From: Helianthus annuus
Taxonomy: Eukaryota > Streptophyta > Magnoliopsida > Asterales > Asteraceae
Assembly: GCF_002127325.2 (NCBI RefSeq)
Contig: NC_035434.2
Coordinates: 77,135,343-77,199,342 of the forward strand
Direction of reading: 5' to 3'
Length of the DNA: 64,000 nucleotides
Position 1 is the first letter of the stretch. Each line of letters opens with the position of its first letter. This document shows, one piece after another, positions 1 through 10,405 of the stretch. Position numbers and translations under genes: made by a program. The notes under the pieces are model-generated. The model saw only the letters and a list, made by a program, of their open reading frames with translations. It did no database searches and was not told the DNA's origin.

Positions 1-103
1 ACTGTTTTGCAGGTTTCGAGCTATTGTCACGAGTAAGGAAAGAGGTTGAACCCATAGACGAAATAACCCCATCGATTAACCTCGTGTTAACTGGTGTTTC
101 ATC

Positions 104-327
104 AGTTAGGGTGTTTGAGTTTTCTCTACCTAATGATATAAAGTCATGCCAACTCCCCCATTCACTCTCTATTTTCCACTCAAACACTAGGTATGGTTAA
201 ACACCCACCCAATTAAAAAATAAAAAATTTTGATTGGTTCTTCTCTCTCTCTCCTCCATCACTCTTCTCCACCTTCGGTGACTATTCACCGATTTCTCCC
301 CCTCTCTCCTACTCAAACACCCTAACT
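104..327. mobile_element. Small MITE-like repeat
   Basis: A 17-bp perfect inverted repeat bounds this segment: agttagggtgtttgagt at 104-120 and its complement at 311-327. The inside is pyrimidine-rich with a short TCTC tract, and a related stretch (cggtgactattcac) recurs near 25550. The GGGTGTTTG-type end with neighbouring TTA/TAA resembles Tourist (PIF/Harbinger) MITEs. No clean target duplication is visible. The flanks 1-103 and 328-471 show nothing I can name. Confidence 0.5.
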
Positions 328-471
328 CAATCACCACGGTGTGGTTTACCGATCGGGGAAAGGAGTCACCGAAGGCAAATCGGTGACCATACTGCCTACC
401 CTAAAGGGTAACTTAATAGTTATAATACTCTAAACGTTTTAATACATACCAGGTAAATTATTTTAAATAAA

Positions 472-1006
472 AGGCAAATTGGATTTAAATAATATCAGCT
501 TTCTCAATTTGGCTGATAATAATTCCAACTCAGTTATTGGTCAATAATAATCCGAACTGATCCACTTTTGACCGATAATAGTCCACCGTTAAAAATAGCT
601 TAACTGAGTTAAGTTTTTTTCTGAATTAAAAACTGATGTTTTATGGATTTTGATCAGAAAGAGGATAGGAGTCAATTTATGTAAAACTTACCTCGAAACG
701 ATGCTTCAAATGTCTTGATTTCAGTTAATTGTAAGTTTAAACACCCGAATTGAAGCACCGTTTTCGTCGTTTGGAGCAGTATTTCTTGGTAAATTTAAAT
801 CAATCAATTTGTATCCTCGTTCTAATCAAAAGCCCTAAAACATCGGTTTGTAATTCGGATAAAAACTTAACTTCGTTAAGCTATATTTAACGCAGACTAT
901 TATAGGCCAAAAGTGGAACAGTTCGGATTATTATCGACCAATAACTGAATTGGAATTATTATCGGTCAAATTGAGAAAGCTGAGATTAATTAAATCCAAT
1001 TTGCCT
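472..1006. mobile_element. Fold-back DNA transposon (MITE) with 7-bp TSD
   Basis: The ends are long imperfect inverted repeats. The left end (aggcaaattggattta from 472) is mirrored by the right end (taaatccaatttgcct to 1006), and similarity continues inward for roughly 130 bp per arm. The direct repeat aaataaa at 465-471 and 1007-1013 fits a target site duplication. There is no coding capacity. Long TIRs with a 7-9 bp duplication suggest a Mutator-type non-autonomous element, but the family is inferred only. Confidence 0.75.
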
Positions 1007-1761
1007 AAATAAAAATATAAAATTCAAACTAATATTATCAGAAACGATTTTGATAATATTATACGTTATTATTAGTTACAACTCTTATTATATAAAAAAT
1101 TATATTTAAATACTTGTTACATCTAAAGAACATAAGATTCTAGTTTAGTGATTAAAAACTAAAAAAACAACCGACTTTAAATCTTTTACTGTTTTAGGGC
1201 TTCATTTTTGTTATTATTGTTTTGTCATTTGTTAATTTATTTTCTAGATGTTTAGAATAATCAGATAATTTATTAATTTATATATCAAATGAGACAAAGC
1301 ATAAGTATAATTCTAAATAGATTCTGCTAAAAGTCTCAGACATTTGTATATAATGACTATCACATCTGCACTACTTAATAAAACAATAAATTAGCGAACA
1401 CTTGTCATCATTCTAGGCCTTAAAAAATGAGTTTTCCTGCCTCTCTTCATGATAAATAGACAAAATTGCAGAAATCAACCTTTATGTTTGCCCCAAAATG
1501 CACTTTATACTTTTCACTATGAAATCGACAAAAACCAACCTTTATGTTCCTGTTTTGTTACACCTCATAACCTTTACACCTAACCTAGTAAAAAAAACTC
1601 AGTTAAACGGCCTCATATGCAATCCACGTGAGGGCATTTATGTCTTTTAGTATATCCCTTTTCAAATGAATATTTTATTTAAACCCTTTGTATTTATACC
1701 CTTCATCCTCCTTCTTCCTTTCTGTGTTCAAGAAACCCTAGCTTTCCATCTTCAATCATTC
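1007..1761. other. AT-rich intergenic region upstream of GRF gene
   Basis: No ORF or repeat boundary was recognised. Very AT-rich to about 1430. The last 90 bases before the next gene (1675-1761) contain an agaaaccctag stretch like many plant 5' leaders. The gene's promoter probably lies here, but I cannot point to a convincing TATA box. Confidence 0.35.
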
Positions 1762-2094
1762 ATGGCGATGATATACTGCAGATGTGGTGGCAAGGGCATA
1801 ATTCTAACATCAACAACTCGAAGAAATCCAGGGAGAAGATTCTACTCATGCTCTAATTTTAGGTGTCGAGCATTCCTTGGATGGGTGGATCGATGTCTGG
1901 CTCAAATGAATGCAATACAAGAAATGGAAGCTTCAAAACAAGAAATTGAAGCTTCGAATGAAATCCTTGTGGACAAATTGAAAGCTAAAAAAGATGAATC
2001 AGAACGTAGGAAGACTTATCTGGTTTATAGTTGGTTATTTTTGGGTCTTGTTGTAATTTTTAGGTTAGCTTTTGTTAAGGATGTGGTATGTTAG
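1762..2094 (+). CDS. GRF-type zinc finger protein with C-terminal membrane segment
   Basis: A single-exon protein of 110 aa. Residues 6-44 form a GRF zinc finger: Cys6 and Cys8 (CRCGGKG), the NPGRRFYSC signature with Cys30, then Cys35 and a trailing GWVDRC. A charged helical stretch follows (about residues 50-85, rich in Glu/Lys, likely coiled coil) and a hydrophobic segment near the C-terminus (about 88-108). An in-frame ATG at 1666 would add 32 hydrophobic residues, but the start at 1762 directly precedes the finger and follows a leader-like agaaaccctag. Plants hold many short GRF-finger proteins of unknown role, several related to transposon-borne copies; in other GRF proteins the finger can bind single-stranded nucleic acid. 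Whether this copy is an expressed host gene or a transposon leftover is open. Confidence 0.7.
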   Translation: MAMIYCRCGGKGIILTSTTRRNPGRRFYSCSNFRCRAFLGWVDRCLAQMNAIQEMEASKQEIEASNEILVDKLKAKKDESERRKTYLVYSWLFLGLVVIFRLAFVKDVVC

Positions 2095-2290
2095 TAGGGT
2101 ATGTTGTTTGTTGAAATGAATTGAAGTCTTTTGTAATCCAACTATAGTTGTGCAATCTTATGCAGTCTTAATTTTTGGTCTTTTGTAATCCAACTGTAGT
2201 ACTGAAATGAATTGAAGTCTTTGAATGTTTGTATATGGTATGATAATTGTCATGAATGTTGTGCAGACTTGGGTGGTCCAAAGAATATGT
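2095..2290. repeat. Diverged tandem duplication downstream of GRF gene
   Basis: The word ttttgtaatccaact occurs twice (near 2131 and 2181), and tgaaatgaattgaagtctt occurs near 2113 and 2203, giving a roughly 50-90 bp diverged duplication. The segment gataattgtcatgaatg near 2240 is echoed beyond the retrotransposon near 14680. This was one locus before the 2291-14639 insertion. It probably includes the GRF 3' UTR. Confidence 0.5.
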
Positions 2291-2747
2291 TGTAGATCCC
2301 AAAACGAATCCGGATCACAGTGGTTGGTTGTTTTAACCCAAAACACCTATTGATTAGGTGTTTGAGATATGAAAAGTTAAGAAAGATCAAAGATGAAGGT
2401 GAAGCTTATGGATTAATGAATACAACAAGTGTTGTATTGAATCCAAACAATAAGATATAACAATAAAACACCTTGGATATCAGATTTGAGCACAAGATCA
2501 ACACAAGAATGTAACAACACCAATATTCATTGAAGAGCCAAAAGCTTGAGTTTGTTACAAGGCATGAGCTATATATAGTGTTCCTGATCAGCCAGCAAAT
2601 TTATAAATTTGCTAGAATCTTATCTACACTAGGTCAGGAACTATACTATTAGAGAATTACAAAATAAGCCCTTGCACATTCATATTAGCTACAAACTATG
2701 ACTAAACTAATCCAGCACAAGTATCAACGATCTCAAAAGTTCTAACA
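2291..2747 (-). repeat. 3' LTR of the 2291-14639 Copia element
   Basis: 457 bp, from tgtagatccc to gttctaaca in plus reading. It matches the LTR at 14183-14639 except at three single bases (near 2623, 2643 and 2712). A TATA-like ctatatatag lies at about 2570. Confidence 0.95.
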
Positions 2748-2750
2748 ATA

Positions 2751-2760
2751 TCCCCCCTAG
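2751..2760 (-). other. Polypurine tract (second-strand primer) of the Copia element
   Basis: On the minus strand TAGGGGGGA lies three bases before the 3' LTR. The 12-nt core atatccccccta (plus reading) recurs exactly at about 6882-6894 inside the element. Confidence 0.85.
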
Positions 2761-2780
2761 ATCGTTGCATACTTGTCTTT

Positions 2781-5507
2781 TCATTCTTCAGTTGTGGCCG
2801 CTGGATTTTCTGTAGCTTGCTTCTCAGGCTCTTTGGGACTGTCTTCATGCACTGTCGTTTCTGGTGGTGCTTGAGTCTCGGTTGGTGTAACCGAAGTTTC
2901 TTGAGTAATTGCAGCTTCACAAATTAGTTGGTCCTCCTTAGTGGCCTCATATGTGGATGAGGCTGGAGGTGGTGATGTAGTGGTGGGTTCAGTTGCAGAA
3001 GCAGAAGTTCCTTCTTTCTTTCGTTCGTGTTTCTTCTTCTTTCTTACTTCCTTTTTCTTATCTTCCTTTTCTTTCCTCTTCTCAATTTTATCAACCAGAT
3101 CCAGCATTTTCCTTTTCAAATTCCAGGCTCGCTCCACCGCTCTCTGAAATAACGCTGCCTCCTCCATGTTTGCGTTACCCGCTCCCACGTTTATACGACT
3201 AGCGTTTAATATTGTCAGATCTGAGAGCCCAAACATAAAAACATCCATCGGATCCAGAATACGAATATCCACATTTTCATTGGATCTTATTACAGCTTCA
3301 CCGGTCCTGCTGTCATAAAACCATTTCTTAAAATTGTTGAGGGCGACAGGAACTTCTTCTGGGAGCTTGATCCTCGTGACAACTTTGGCTGGGTTGATCA
3401 CCCACGTCACTTTTCCCTTTCCGGTTACTGGATCGATGGTTGTTTTTGAGACTCTGCGTCTTGGACGCTGCGGAGCATGATTCGGGAAACCCCTGTAACT
3501 TTCTTTGGCAATTATTCGCTCGAAATCCCTCCCGATTCCTCTTTCTTCAGGGTTTAATATGTCTAGACGACCAAGTTCCCGTAGATCCCACCTGGGAAGT
3601 GAGAAAAGATCAAATCCGGTCTGGAAATACTGGATTACTCCACCACGTCTTTTCACTACAAACATTCCTCGAACATTGTCGTACATCCAGCTGATGATCT
3701 TATTAGTAGCTTCAGTCTTTTCCACTGTTATAACTTGATAGAAATCCGGGAGTCGTTCTCTCTCCTTCTTGAACCATTCAGGGTGCTCAGGAGCGAATGT
3801 TTTTCCATTCTCTTGTTCATAGAGAACTTCGTCTTCAAGACCCCATTCGAGAAATTTTGTCGGCATATCATCTCGATCCACAGCTTCTTCATCACTTTCG
3901 TTTCCCTCAGATACTTTGTCGACCGATTCCAAACGCTTTTTCTTAGCTTCAGCCTCCTTTTCCTTTCGAGTATTTTCTTCTTCCACGAACCCCTCAAAAT
4001 TGAATATTTCTTCAAAGAAAAACATGGGTTTCACTTTCATTTGCTCACACATGTTCCTCATCATTCTATACATTTTCTCCAGCCCCGCTTGCTGGAATCT
4101 GATGAACTTGGACTGCTTAGCCATGTATGCAGTCATTTCTTTGTTTTTCTTCCTCTGATCCTTGATCTTTTCCCTAAGAAGGTTCGTGTCGTTTACTTGA
4201 TTCTTTAGCAGACAGATTTCTTTGGCAACTGAAGGCCCGGTATCTTTGATCAGCTTGTCGTAGAGTTCTTGAAAGGGACGAACCCTTTGTGGAGGTACTG
4301 GAGGCTTTGAAATCCTTGTTGGCTTCACAGGAGACACTTTAGAAGGGCCCTTGCTCGCAGATGCTTCATCGGGGTCTACAAGCATTGCATCTACGAAATC
4401 ATTCAACGATTGAACTTCCTCAGTCACTGTTCTTGGTCTTTCTAAGGCTGATATCTCTTTTCGCTTCAACTTCTTTTCTCTTTTCTCCTTTTCTTACAAG
4501 GCGTGAATCGCTTTCAAATCTTTAATGTGCTGGCGTTGTTCTTCTGACTCGCTCGCCCTTATGCCTGCATCCATAAGTCGTTCAGTGCTTTCCGGCGCCC
4601 TTTTCTTTTTGGGTGGTACGTCTTCAGCCGCCTGTTTTTCTTTCCTTTTTCCTTTAGCGCGTTCTTCTTTTGCAGCTGCTTCGGCTTGAGCTTGAGCAGC
4701 TCACTGTTGTTTTTCTCGAACAGCTTCCTTGTACTTTTTATACACTTCCTTTACCAGAGGTAATCTCTCAGCTCGATACATCCAATCATGCAGCAATACC
4801 CATTCATTGGTTTTGATCTTGGTGTACTAACGGCTAGTGGGGACGTGAAATTTGTAAAGGTTTCCATCGTTTGGAAGATCCTTGTATTGATCATTGATCA
4901 GCATCTGAACGAATCTTGGATACATCGCCCACGTAGCTCCACTTGCATTTTCAAGCATATAGTTGAATATTAAGCCAGAGAGATTAAACTTCTGATTAAG
5001 ACATAGATTCAGCATGGCTGCCGACCATTCCAAGTTCAAACCATCAAAACCACCCTTTCAGTGAGCCAGACTCATAGAAATAACATGAACAATGAACCTC
5101 CAGTCTCTGGTGAGTCCTCCTCTCTTGATCTCTTTCTTTTGACGGAAATCTCCAACATAACCCATCCCTCGAAAACCATCCAGGATATCATCTTGACTCA
5201 GGCTTAACGGATCTTGATCATTGTCTAGTAGCTTCAGAACCTGGCGTATCCGGTCTTCAGTCACCTCTACTCTTTTGTTGCGAACCGTCGACACTATCCC
5301 TCTTTTGTTGTTGATCGTTTCTGCTTTTGCGTTTTCCCAGAATTCTTGTATGTGAATGTTGTAAACCTTAACTGCTGTCTCCACAGCATAACCAATTCTG
5401 CTGGAACATACCCATCTAGTTACATCTTCAAAATCTAGAGGCACTTCATCCAGGTTGATGCTTTGATTATGTTTCAACGTTTTATCCCACTCGAGAATCT
5501 TCACCAT
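2781..5507 (-). pseudogene. Third ORF (ORF3) of Sirevirus-like element, interrupted by stops
   Basis: A single reading frame of about 900 codons from ATG at 5507 to the stop at 2781, with four in-frame stops (near 5055, 4824, 4705 and 4495). The first 230 or so codons are a globular domain ending in a segment with MYPRFVQML. The middle is charged and Lys/Glu-rich with predicted coiled coil. The C-terminal third is Pro/Thr/Glu-rich. I see no signal peptide or membrane anchor, so a classical envelope role is not supported by the sequence. Similar proteins lie after pol in other composite-family Sirevirus-like elements (from memory), and the 57067-58244 ORF here shares the same residue pattern. 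Function unknown. Confidence 0.75.
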
Positions 5508-7033
5508 ACTGATAATCTTGACTGAATCTGAATCTTGTGTCGATTATGTTAAAGAGTTCGGTGATAAACAGGAGTTTGGTGATAAACAAGAGAGAGAGGA
5601 TGAAGACCGTTTTGACTTGTATGAGAAGTTTGAAATTTTAACTGACGGTTAAAAAAAATATGTATATATACGAAATTTTGATAACCAGCGAAAATATAAT
5701 TTCGTTGGTATCTTAAATTCGCCGCTAAAAGTTAGATTTCAAACAATCTTTAATTTCGCTCGTTGATTTCAAACTTTCTCGTAAAACGTGCCCATTTTTT
5801 ATTAAAATACTATTTATTTCGAAATATTCACAATTTTGCTAAAAATTGGGCCATTTTGACTCCGAACTTCAAATTTCTTGCTTTGGGAGGTTCCATTTAA
5901 TGCAAATTTCCTTGAAATATCCGACGCTCAACTAACTTACCTGCAGAAGATCATATTGCCAACACTCGCCAAATTCTTTATATATTATTATTATTATTAT
6001 TTACTAACCGGGGCACAAGAAAAAACTGCCAGTATGTTTGTCCGCTTAAATCCATGCATCCTTCTTTCAACATGCCTTCGGAGAGCGCTATTATCATGTT
6101 TTGGTAATATTGACAAGTCTTCGATGGCCCCCACACAAGCTATTGAGAATAGAGTCATTACGCCCTCGTGAGTCCCACATCAGGACATACCCCCGCGATC
6201 AAGGTATGCACAAAGATTCTTCATAACAGGTGAGTATATTGGTTTCATTCTCTTCAACGATAGAACGGAGATCAGGTCTGTACTTTCGTACAACAGAGAT
6301 CCCAAGAGCTATCGAGGGTTAAGATAAATAGTTCGGTGAACAGGTCAGTACCACCGTACAGCAGAGTTACCAAACTAATCTATCTAAGGATTTTGGCCAA
6401 AAATGGCGCTTATTATGGATTTTGGCCAAAAAATGGCGCTTATTAGAAAGGGTTTGGCCTTTTTTTAAGGCACTTATTATTAAAAGAATATCATAGCGTC
6501 TAGGTCAGCATGTATCTGGATGCAGCAGAAGAACAACTATGATATCCTCCGAATGAAATACCAATATAAAGACCCGAAATCTCAGACTTTGGCAATCTGT
6601 CAACGCAAGATTCAAGACCATTAAGCCATATGCCGCAACGTGTTACCCACTGAGATGCGTAATGCCTGAGAAAAGCCAGAATTCTTGTGTAGACATTATG
6701 TTTTGCTCCCTAACAGCAGTTTACTCGTCGGTGTTGCTGAATCTACCGACACGTCGTTGCTTGGTACCCCGATTTCTTTTTTTGTTTTCTGTATATGCAA
6801 GAAATGACAAAGTGTTAGCAATTTTCTATCACTTCCTCTAGCAAGAGTCAGACATAAGTATTCGTTTTTGGATTTTCTGAATATATCCCCCCTAAAATCT
6901 TTATTTTTGTGAGTCCATTTGCCCGAGAATAAAATTTTAATAAGAAAATCTTTTTGGTGGGCGACGTTTTCCGATACTTGTTTTACTTTCAACAAACGTT
7001 TTTTTTTTTATCAACACATTTTGATCACAAGAT
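5508..7033 (-). other. Non-coding spacer between pol and ORF3
   Basis: No supportable ORF. In element orientation it holds an internal polypurine tract (6886-6893), a conserved segment with GTGGG(G/T)AACAC also present in the 37092-42789 element, three hairpins with a shared loop (6258-6547), two copies of a ttttggccaaaaa(a)tggcgc repeat near 6405-6450, and just before ORF3 several TTTCGC/GCGAAA words (5680-5770). The length and structure suggest RNA-level function such as packaging or expression of ORF3. That is inference. Confidence 0.6.
6258..6547 (-). ncRNA. Three copies of a conserved hairpin motif (putative structured RNA element)
   Basis: Hairpin a (6486-6547) has an 11-bp stem, GGATATCATAG with CTATGATATTC. 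Hairpin b (6329-6377) has a 9-bp stem, TAGTTTGGT with ACCGAACTA. Hairpin c (6258-6314) has CGATAG with CTATCG plus a weaker GGGATC/GATCTCC pairing. All three loops carry TCTG(C/T)T on the 5' side, a short inner stem (GCAT/ATGC in a, GTAC/GTAC in b and c) and (T/A)GACCT on the 3' side. In c the inner loop is GAAA, a GNRA tetraloop. Two further copies sit at 41260-41484 in another element. I know of no RNA family with this consensus. Confidence 0.55.
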
Positions 7034-10000
7034 TCATTTCCAGTCAAGGAAATTGACCATTTCCAACCAGCTTACCAACTGGTTGAATCGGGTTTTATCG
7101 AAGGCTTTCGTGAAGATGTCGGCCCGCTGTTGTGTTGTATCCACTGGCACCACTTGAATATATCCCTTTTCGTAAGCATCTCGAATTGCGTGAATTCGAA
7201 TCTCGATGTGCTTTGTTCTTGAGTGGTGTATGGGATTCTTCACAATTCCTAGACACGCTTCATTGTCGATGAATATAGGAGTCTTCATGATGTTGATTCC
7301 ATAATCCAACAACTGATTTTGTATCCAGAGAACTTGTGAACAGCAGCTGTAGGCCGCGGTGTATTCTGCTTGAGCGGTTGAGGTGGACACCGTTGTTTGC
7401 TTCTTGCTTTGCCATGAGATCAAACGATTTCCCAAGAATTGACATCCTCCTGATACAGACCTGCGATCTACTTTACAACCTGCATGATCACTGTCAGAAT
7501 AGGCAATAAGATCAAAATTACTATCTTTAGGATACCAAAGACCTAGTTTCGGAGTTCCTTTGAGATAGCGGAAGATGCGCTTTACAGCAATTTCATGGGA
7601 TTCCTTGGGATTTGTCTGAAATCGAGCACAAAGACAGACTGCCCACATAATGTCCGGCCTGCTAGCCGTCAACTACATCAGAGAACCGATCATCGAGCGA
7701 TAAAAGGATTTGTTTACTGGTTTTCCTTGAGGATCTAGAGTAAGCTCTGTCTGAGAGGCGAACGGGGTGTTTGCAACTTTACAATCGTTCATGTTGTACT
7801 TCGTGAGAATATCCCGAATGTACTTTGCCTGATGAATGAGAATCCCATCCTCCTTTTGCTTCACTTCTAGCCCTAAGAAGAAATTCAGCTCTCCCATCAT
7901 GCTCATTTCGAATTTTGCCTTCATGACGGTCTCGAATTCTCTGCACAACGCCTCGTTAGTTGACCCGAAGATAATATCATCGACGTAGATTTGAACTAGC
8001 ATTACGTCCTCCCCGATCTTTTTGGTGAAGAGAGTCATGTCTATCTTTCCTCTGGTGTATCCACACTCTAACAAGTATGTGGACAAAGTCTCGTACCAAG
8101 CGCGTGGAGCTTGGTGAAGACCATAGAGTGCTTTGTCCAGCTTGAAATAGCGACCTGGAAAATGAGGGTCTTCGAACCCTGGAGGCTGACATACATACAC
8201 TTCTTCCTTTACTTTCCCATAAAGAAAAGCACTCTTGACATCCATTTGGAAAACTTTGAAATTTCTATATGATGCATACGCCAGGAATATTCTGATTGCT
8301 TCCAGTCGTGCAACTGGAGCAAATACTTCTTCGTAGTCAATTCCTTCTTCCTGACGAAAACCCTGTACCACCAATCTGGCCTTGTTCTTGATCACCACTC
8401 CACGATCATCCATCTTGTTACGGAAGACCCATTTTGTGCCAATTGGAAACTTTCCTTCAGGTAAATCTACTAGTTCCCAAACTTTAAGCTTTCTGAATTG
8501 AGATAGCTCTTCCTGCATCGCCTGTACCCAACTGGAGTCTTGAATAGCATCTTCAATGTCTCGTGGGACGGATTGCGAAAGAAAAGCTGCGAAGAGACCT
8601 TTGTTGATGCTTGACGACTTCTCGCGTGTACGTACTCCTTCTTCGACAGCCCCGATGACGTTTTCAAGAGGATGATTTTTATTTGTCTTGTATCCGGCAT
8701 TTGTCAGAGATTTAGTCTGCTGCGGAAGGTTGGTGAAGTGTTCTTCCATGTAAATCACTGGTGGATCATCTTCTTGAGTTGGTTCATCCGCATTCGCCTG
8801 TGAAGAAGAAGCACCGTTGTCTTGGGTGTTCTCAGGCGAAGTGTCACCAGTTGCTTCATTCACAGCCAGAATGGGGTCAGCAGATGATAGAGATAGACAG
8901 GTGGTAAATGGTGTTAAACCAATGTCAGATGAGTCAAACAGTGGTTCAACATGTGTGTCTTCAACAGGCTCAGTTTCTGGAACTACATCCGGAATTTCAA
9001 AGGTGTTAAAAATCACACCCACATCATAGAACCAATCAGGAGTACTTCTAGTGTTGGTGTAGTTTCCTTCTTGAAAATCAACATAGTAGGATTCGATCAC
9101 CATCTTTGTTCTTTCGTTGTAAACACGGTAGGCCTTCTGTGTGGATGAATACCCCATGAAGTAGCAGATATCACCCACTGCTTCAAATTTGATGAGATTT
9201 TCCTGAGTGTTAAGAAGGGTGCATGAACAGCCAAATGGTCTGAAGAAGTCAATGAGCGGCTTTCTTTTGAAGAGAAGTTCGTATGCAGTCTTTCCATGTG
9301 GTTTTACAATTAGTACCCTGTTTAGAACGTAGCATGCCGTATTTACTGCTTCTGCCCAGAAGATGATTGGAAGCTTTGAGTCCACCAGCATGGTTCGTGC
9401 AGCTTCGATCAGCGTTCTATTCTTGCGTTCAGCAACTCCATTTTGTTGGGGAGTTCTGGCCGTACTGTATTGGAGATGAATTCCCTTTTCAGCATAGAAG
9501 GATATGAAGGTCTAATTTTTGAACTCGGACCCACTGTCACTTCTGATCGACTTCACTTTCAATTTGGTCACATTTTCAATCAGCGGGATGAATGTTTTGA
9601 GAACTTCAGCTGTCTCGCTTTTAGCTTCAAGAAAATAGACCCAAGAGAACCGAGAGAAATCATTTGTGATCACCAAACAGTAAGAACTTTTAGCAAGACT
9701 TTTAACACTAATTGGACCAAAAAGATCCATGTGCATCAATTGAAGAGGCGCAGTGATCGTATTCACTGCTTTGGACTTGTGTGATTTCTTGTGTTGCTTT
9801 CCCTGGGCGCATGCTATACACTTTTCAGAAAATGGGAATTCTTTAACCGGAAGACCTCTTACTAAGTTTAACTTAGAGAGTTTATTCATATTTTTAAAAT
9901 TAACATGCCCCAATCGCCTATGCCAAAGCAGTGATTCCGATTCTGAAGCCATAGAGATTAAGCAGGTCAGGTTGTCATTTGTCTTGGCATTTTTCATGTT

Positions 10001-10357
10001 GAGCACGTATGTGTTGTTTTGTCTTGGAGCAGTGAGCATGATCATTTCAGCAGGAACAACATAGCCAGGCTTCAGAAACAAGCATTCCATGTCATTGAAA
10101 AGCACCAATATTCCTTTATCACAGACTTGTGAGACACTCATAAGATTGTAACACAATTCTGGAACGTAGTTGACGTTCTCCAACGTGAGTGCTTCAGACA
10201 CTACATCTCCAACTCCAATGATCTTTCCTTCTTTCTCGTCTCCAGCGAAAGGTATGAAATCGCCATCAATGAAGCGAAAGTTCTTCAGAAGTTCCTTCAA
10301 TCCAGTCATGTGTCTCGAACATCCGCTGTCCACATGCCAGATGTATTCCATGAGCAT
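7034..10357 (-). pseudogene. pol (protease, integrase, reverse transcriptase, RNase H) of Copia element
   Basis: All segments lie in one frame. Protease: WHVDSGCSRHMTG near the start at 10357. GAG-pre-integrase/HHCC finger: LLWHRRLGHVNF then CIACAQGKQHKKSH. Integrase core: MDLFGP, then RSDSGSEF, then [12 protein letters not shown] as the third acidic residue. RT: the GTKWVF to [11 protein letters not shown] core and catalytic YVDD (about 7978-7989). RNase H: AYSDSDHAG, AEYTAA and DNEA. Two in-frame stops break it: at 9512-9514 just after the second catalytic Asp of integrase, and at 7673-7675 where family members usually have Tyr in GSLMYLT. The frame also continues upstream to gag with one stop (10406-10408) between them. 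Confidence 0.92.
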
Positions 10358-10405
10358 CCGAAGCCATTGCTGCAGTTTATTCTGATATACAAAAATATAT
10401 AAAAA

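Noticed and set aside
3735..4208. 157-aa plus-strand ORF
   Set aside because: Lies antisense over the long ORF3 frame of the Copia element; its Phe/Leu/Ser-rich composition is the mirror of Lys/Glu codons.
6258..6547. Hammerhead or other known self-cleaving ribozyme
   Set aside because: The hairpins lack the CUGAUGA and GAAAC core of hammerheads, and I could not match twister or HDV consensus; treated as an unknown structured motif.
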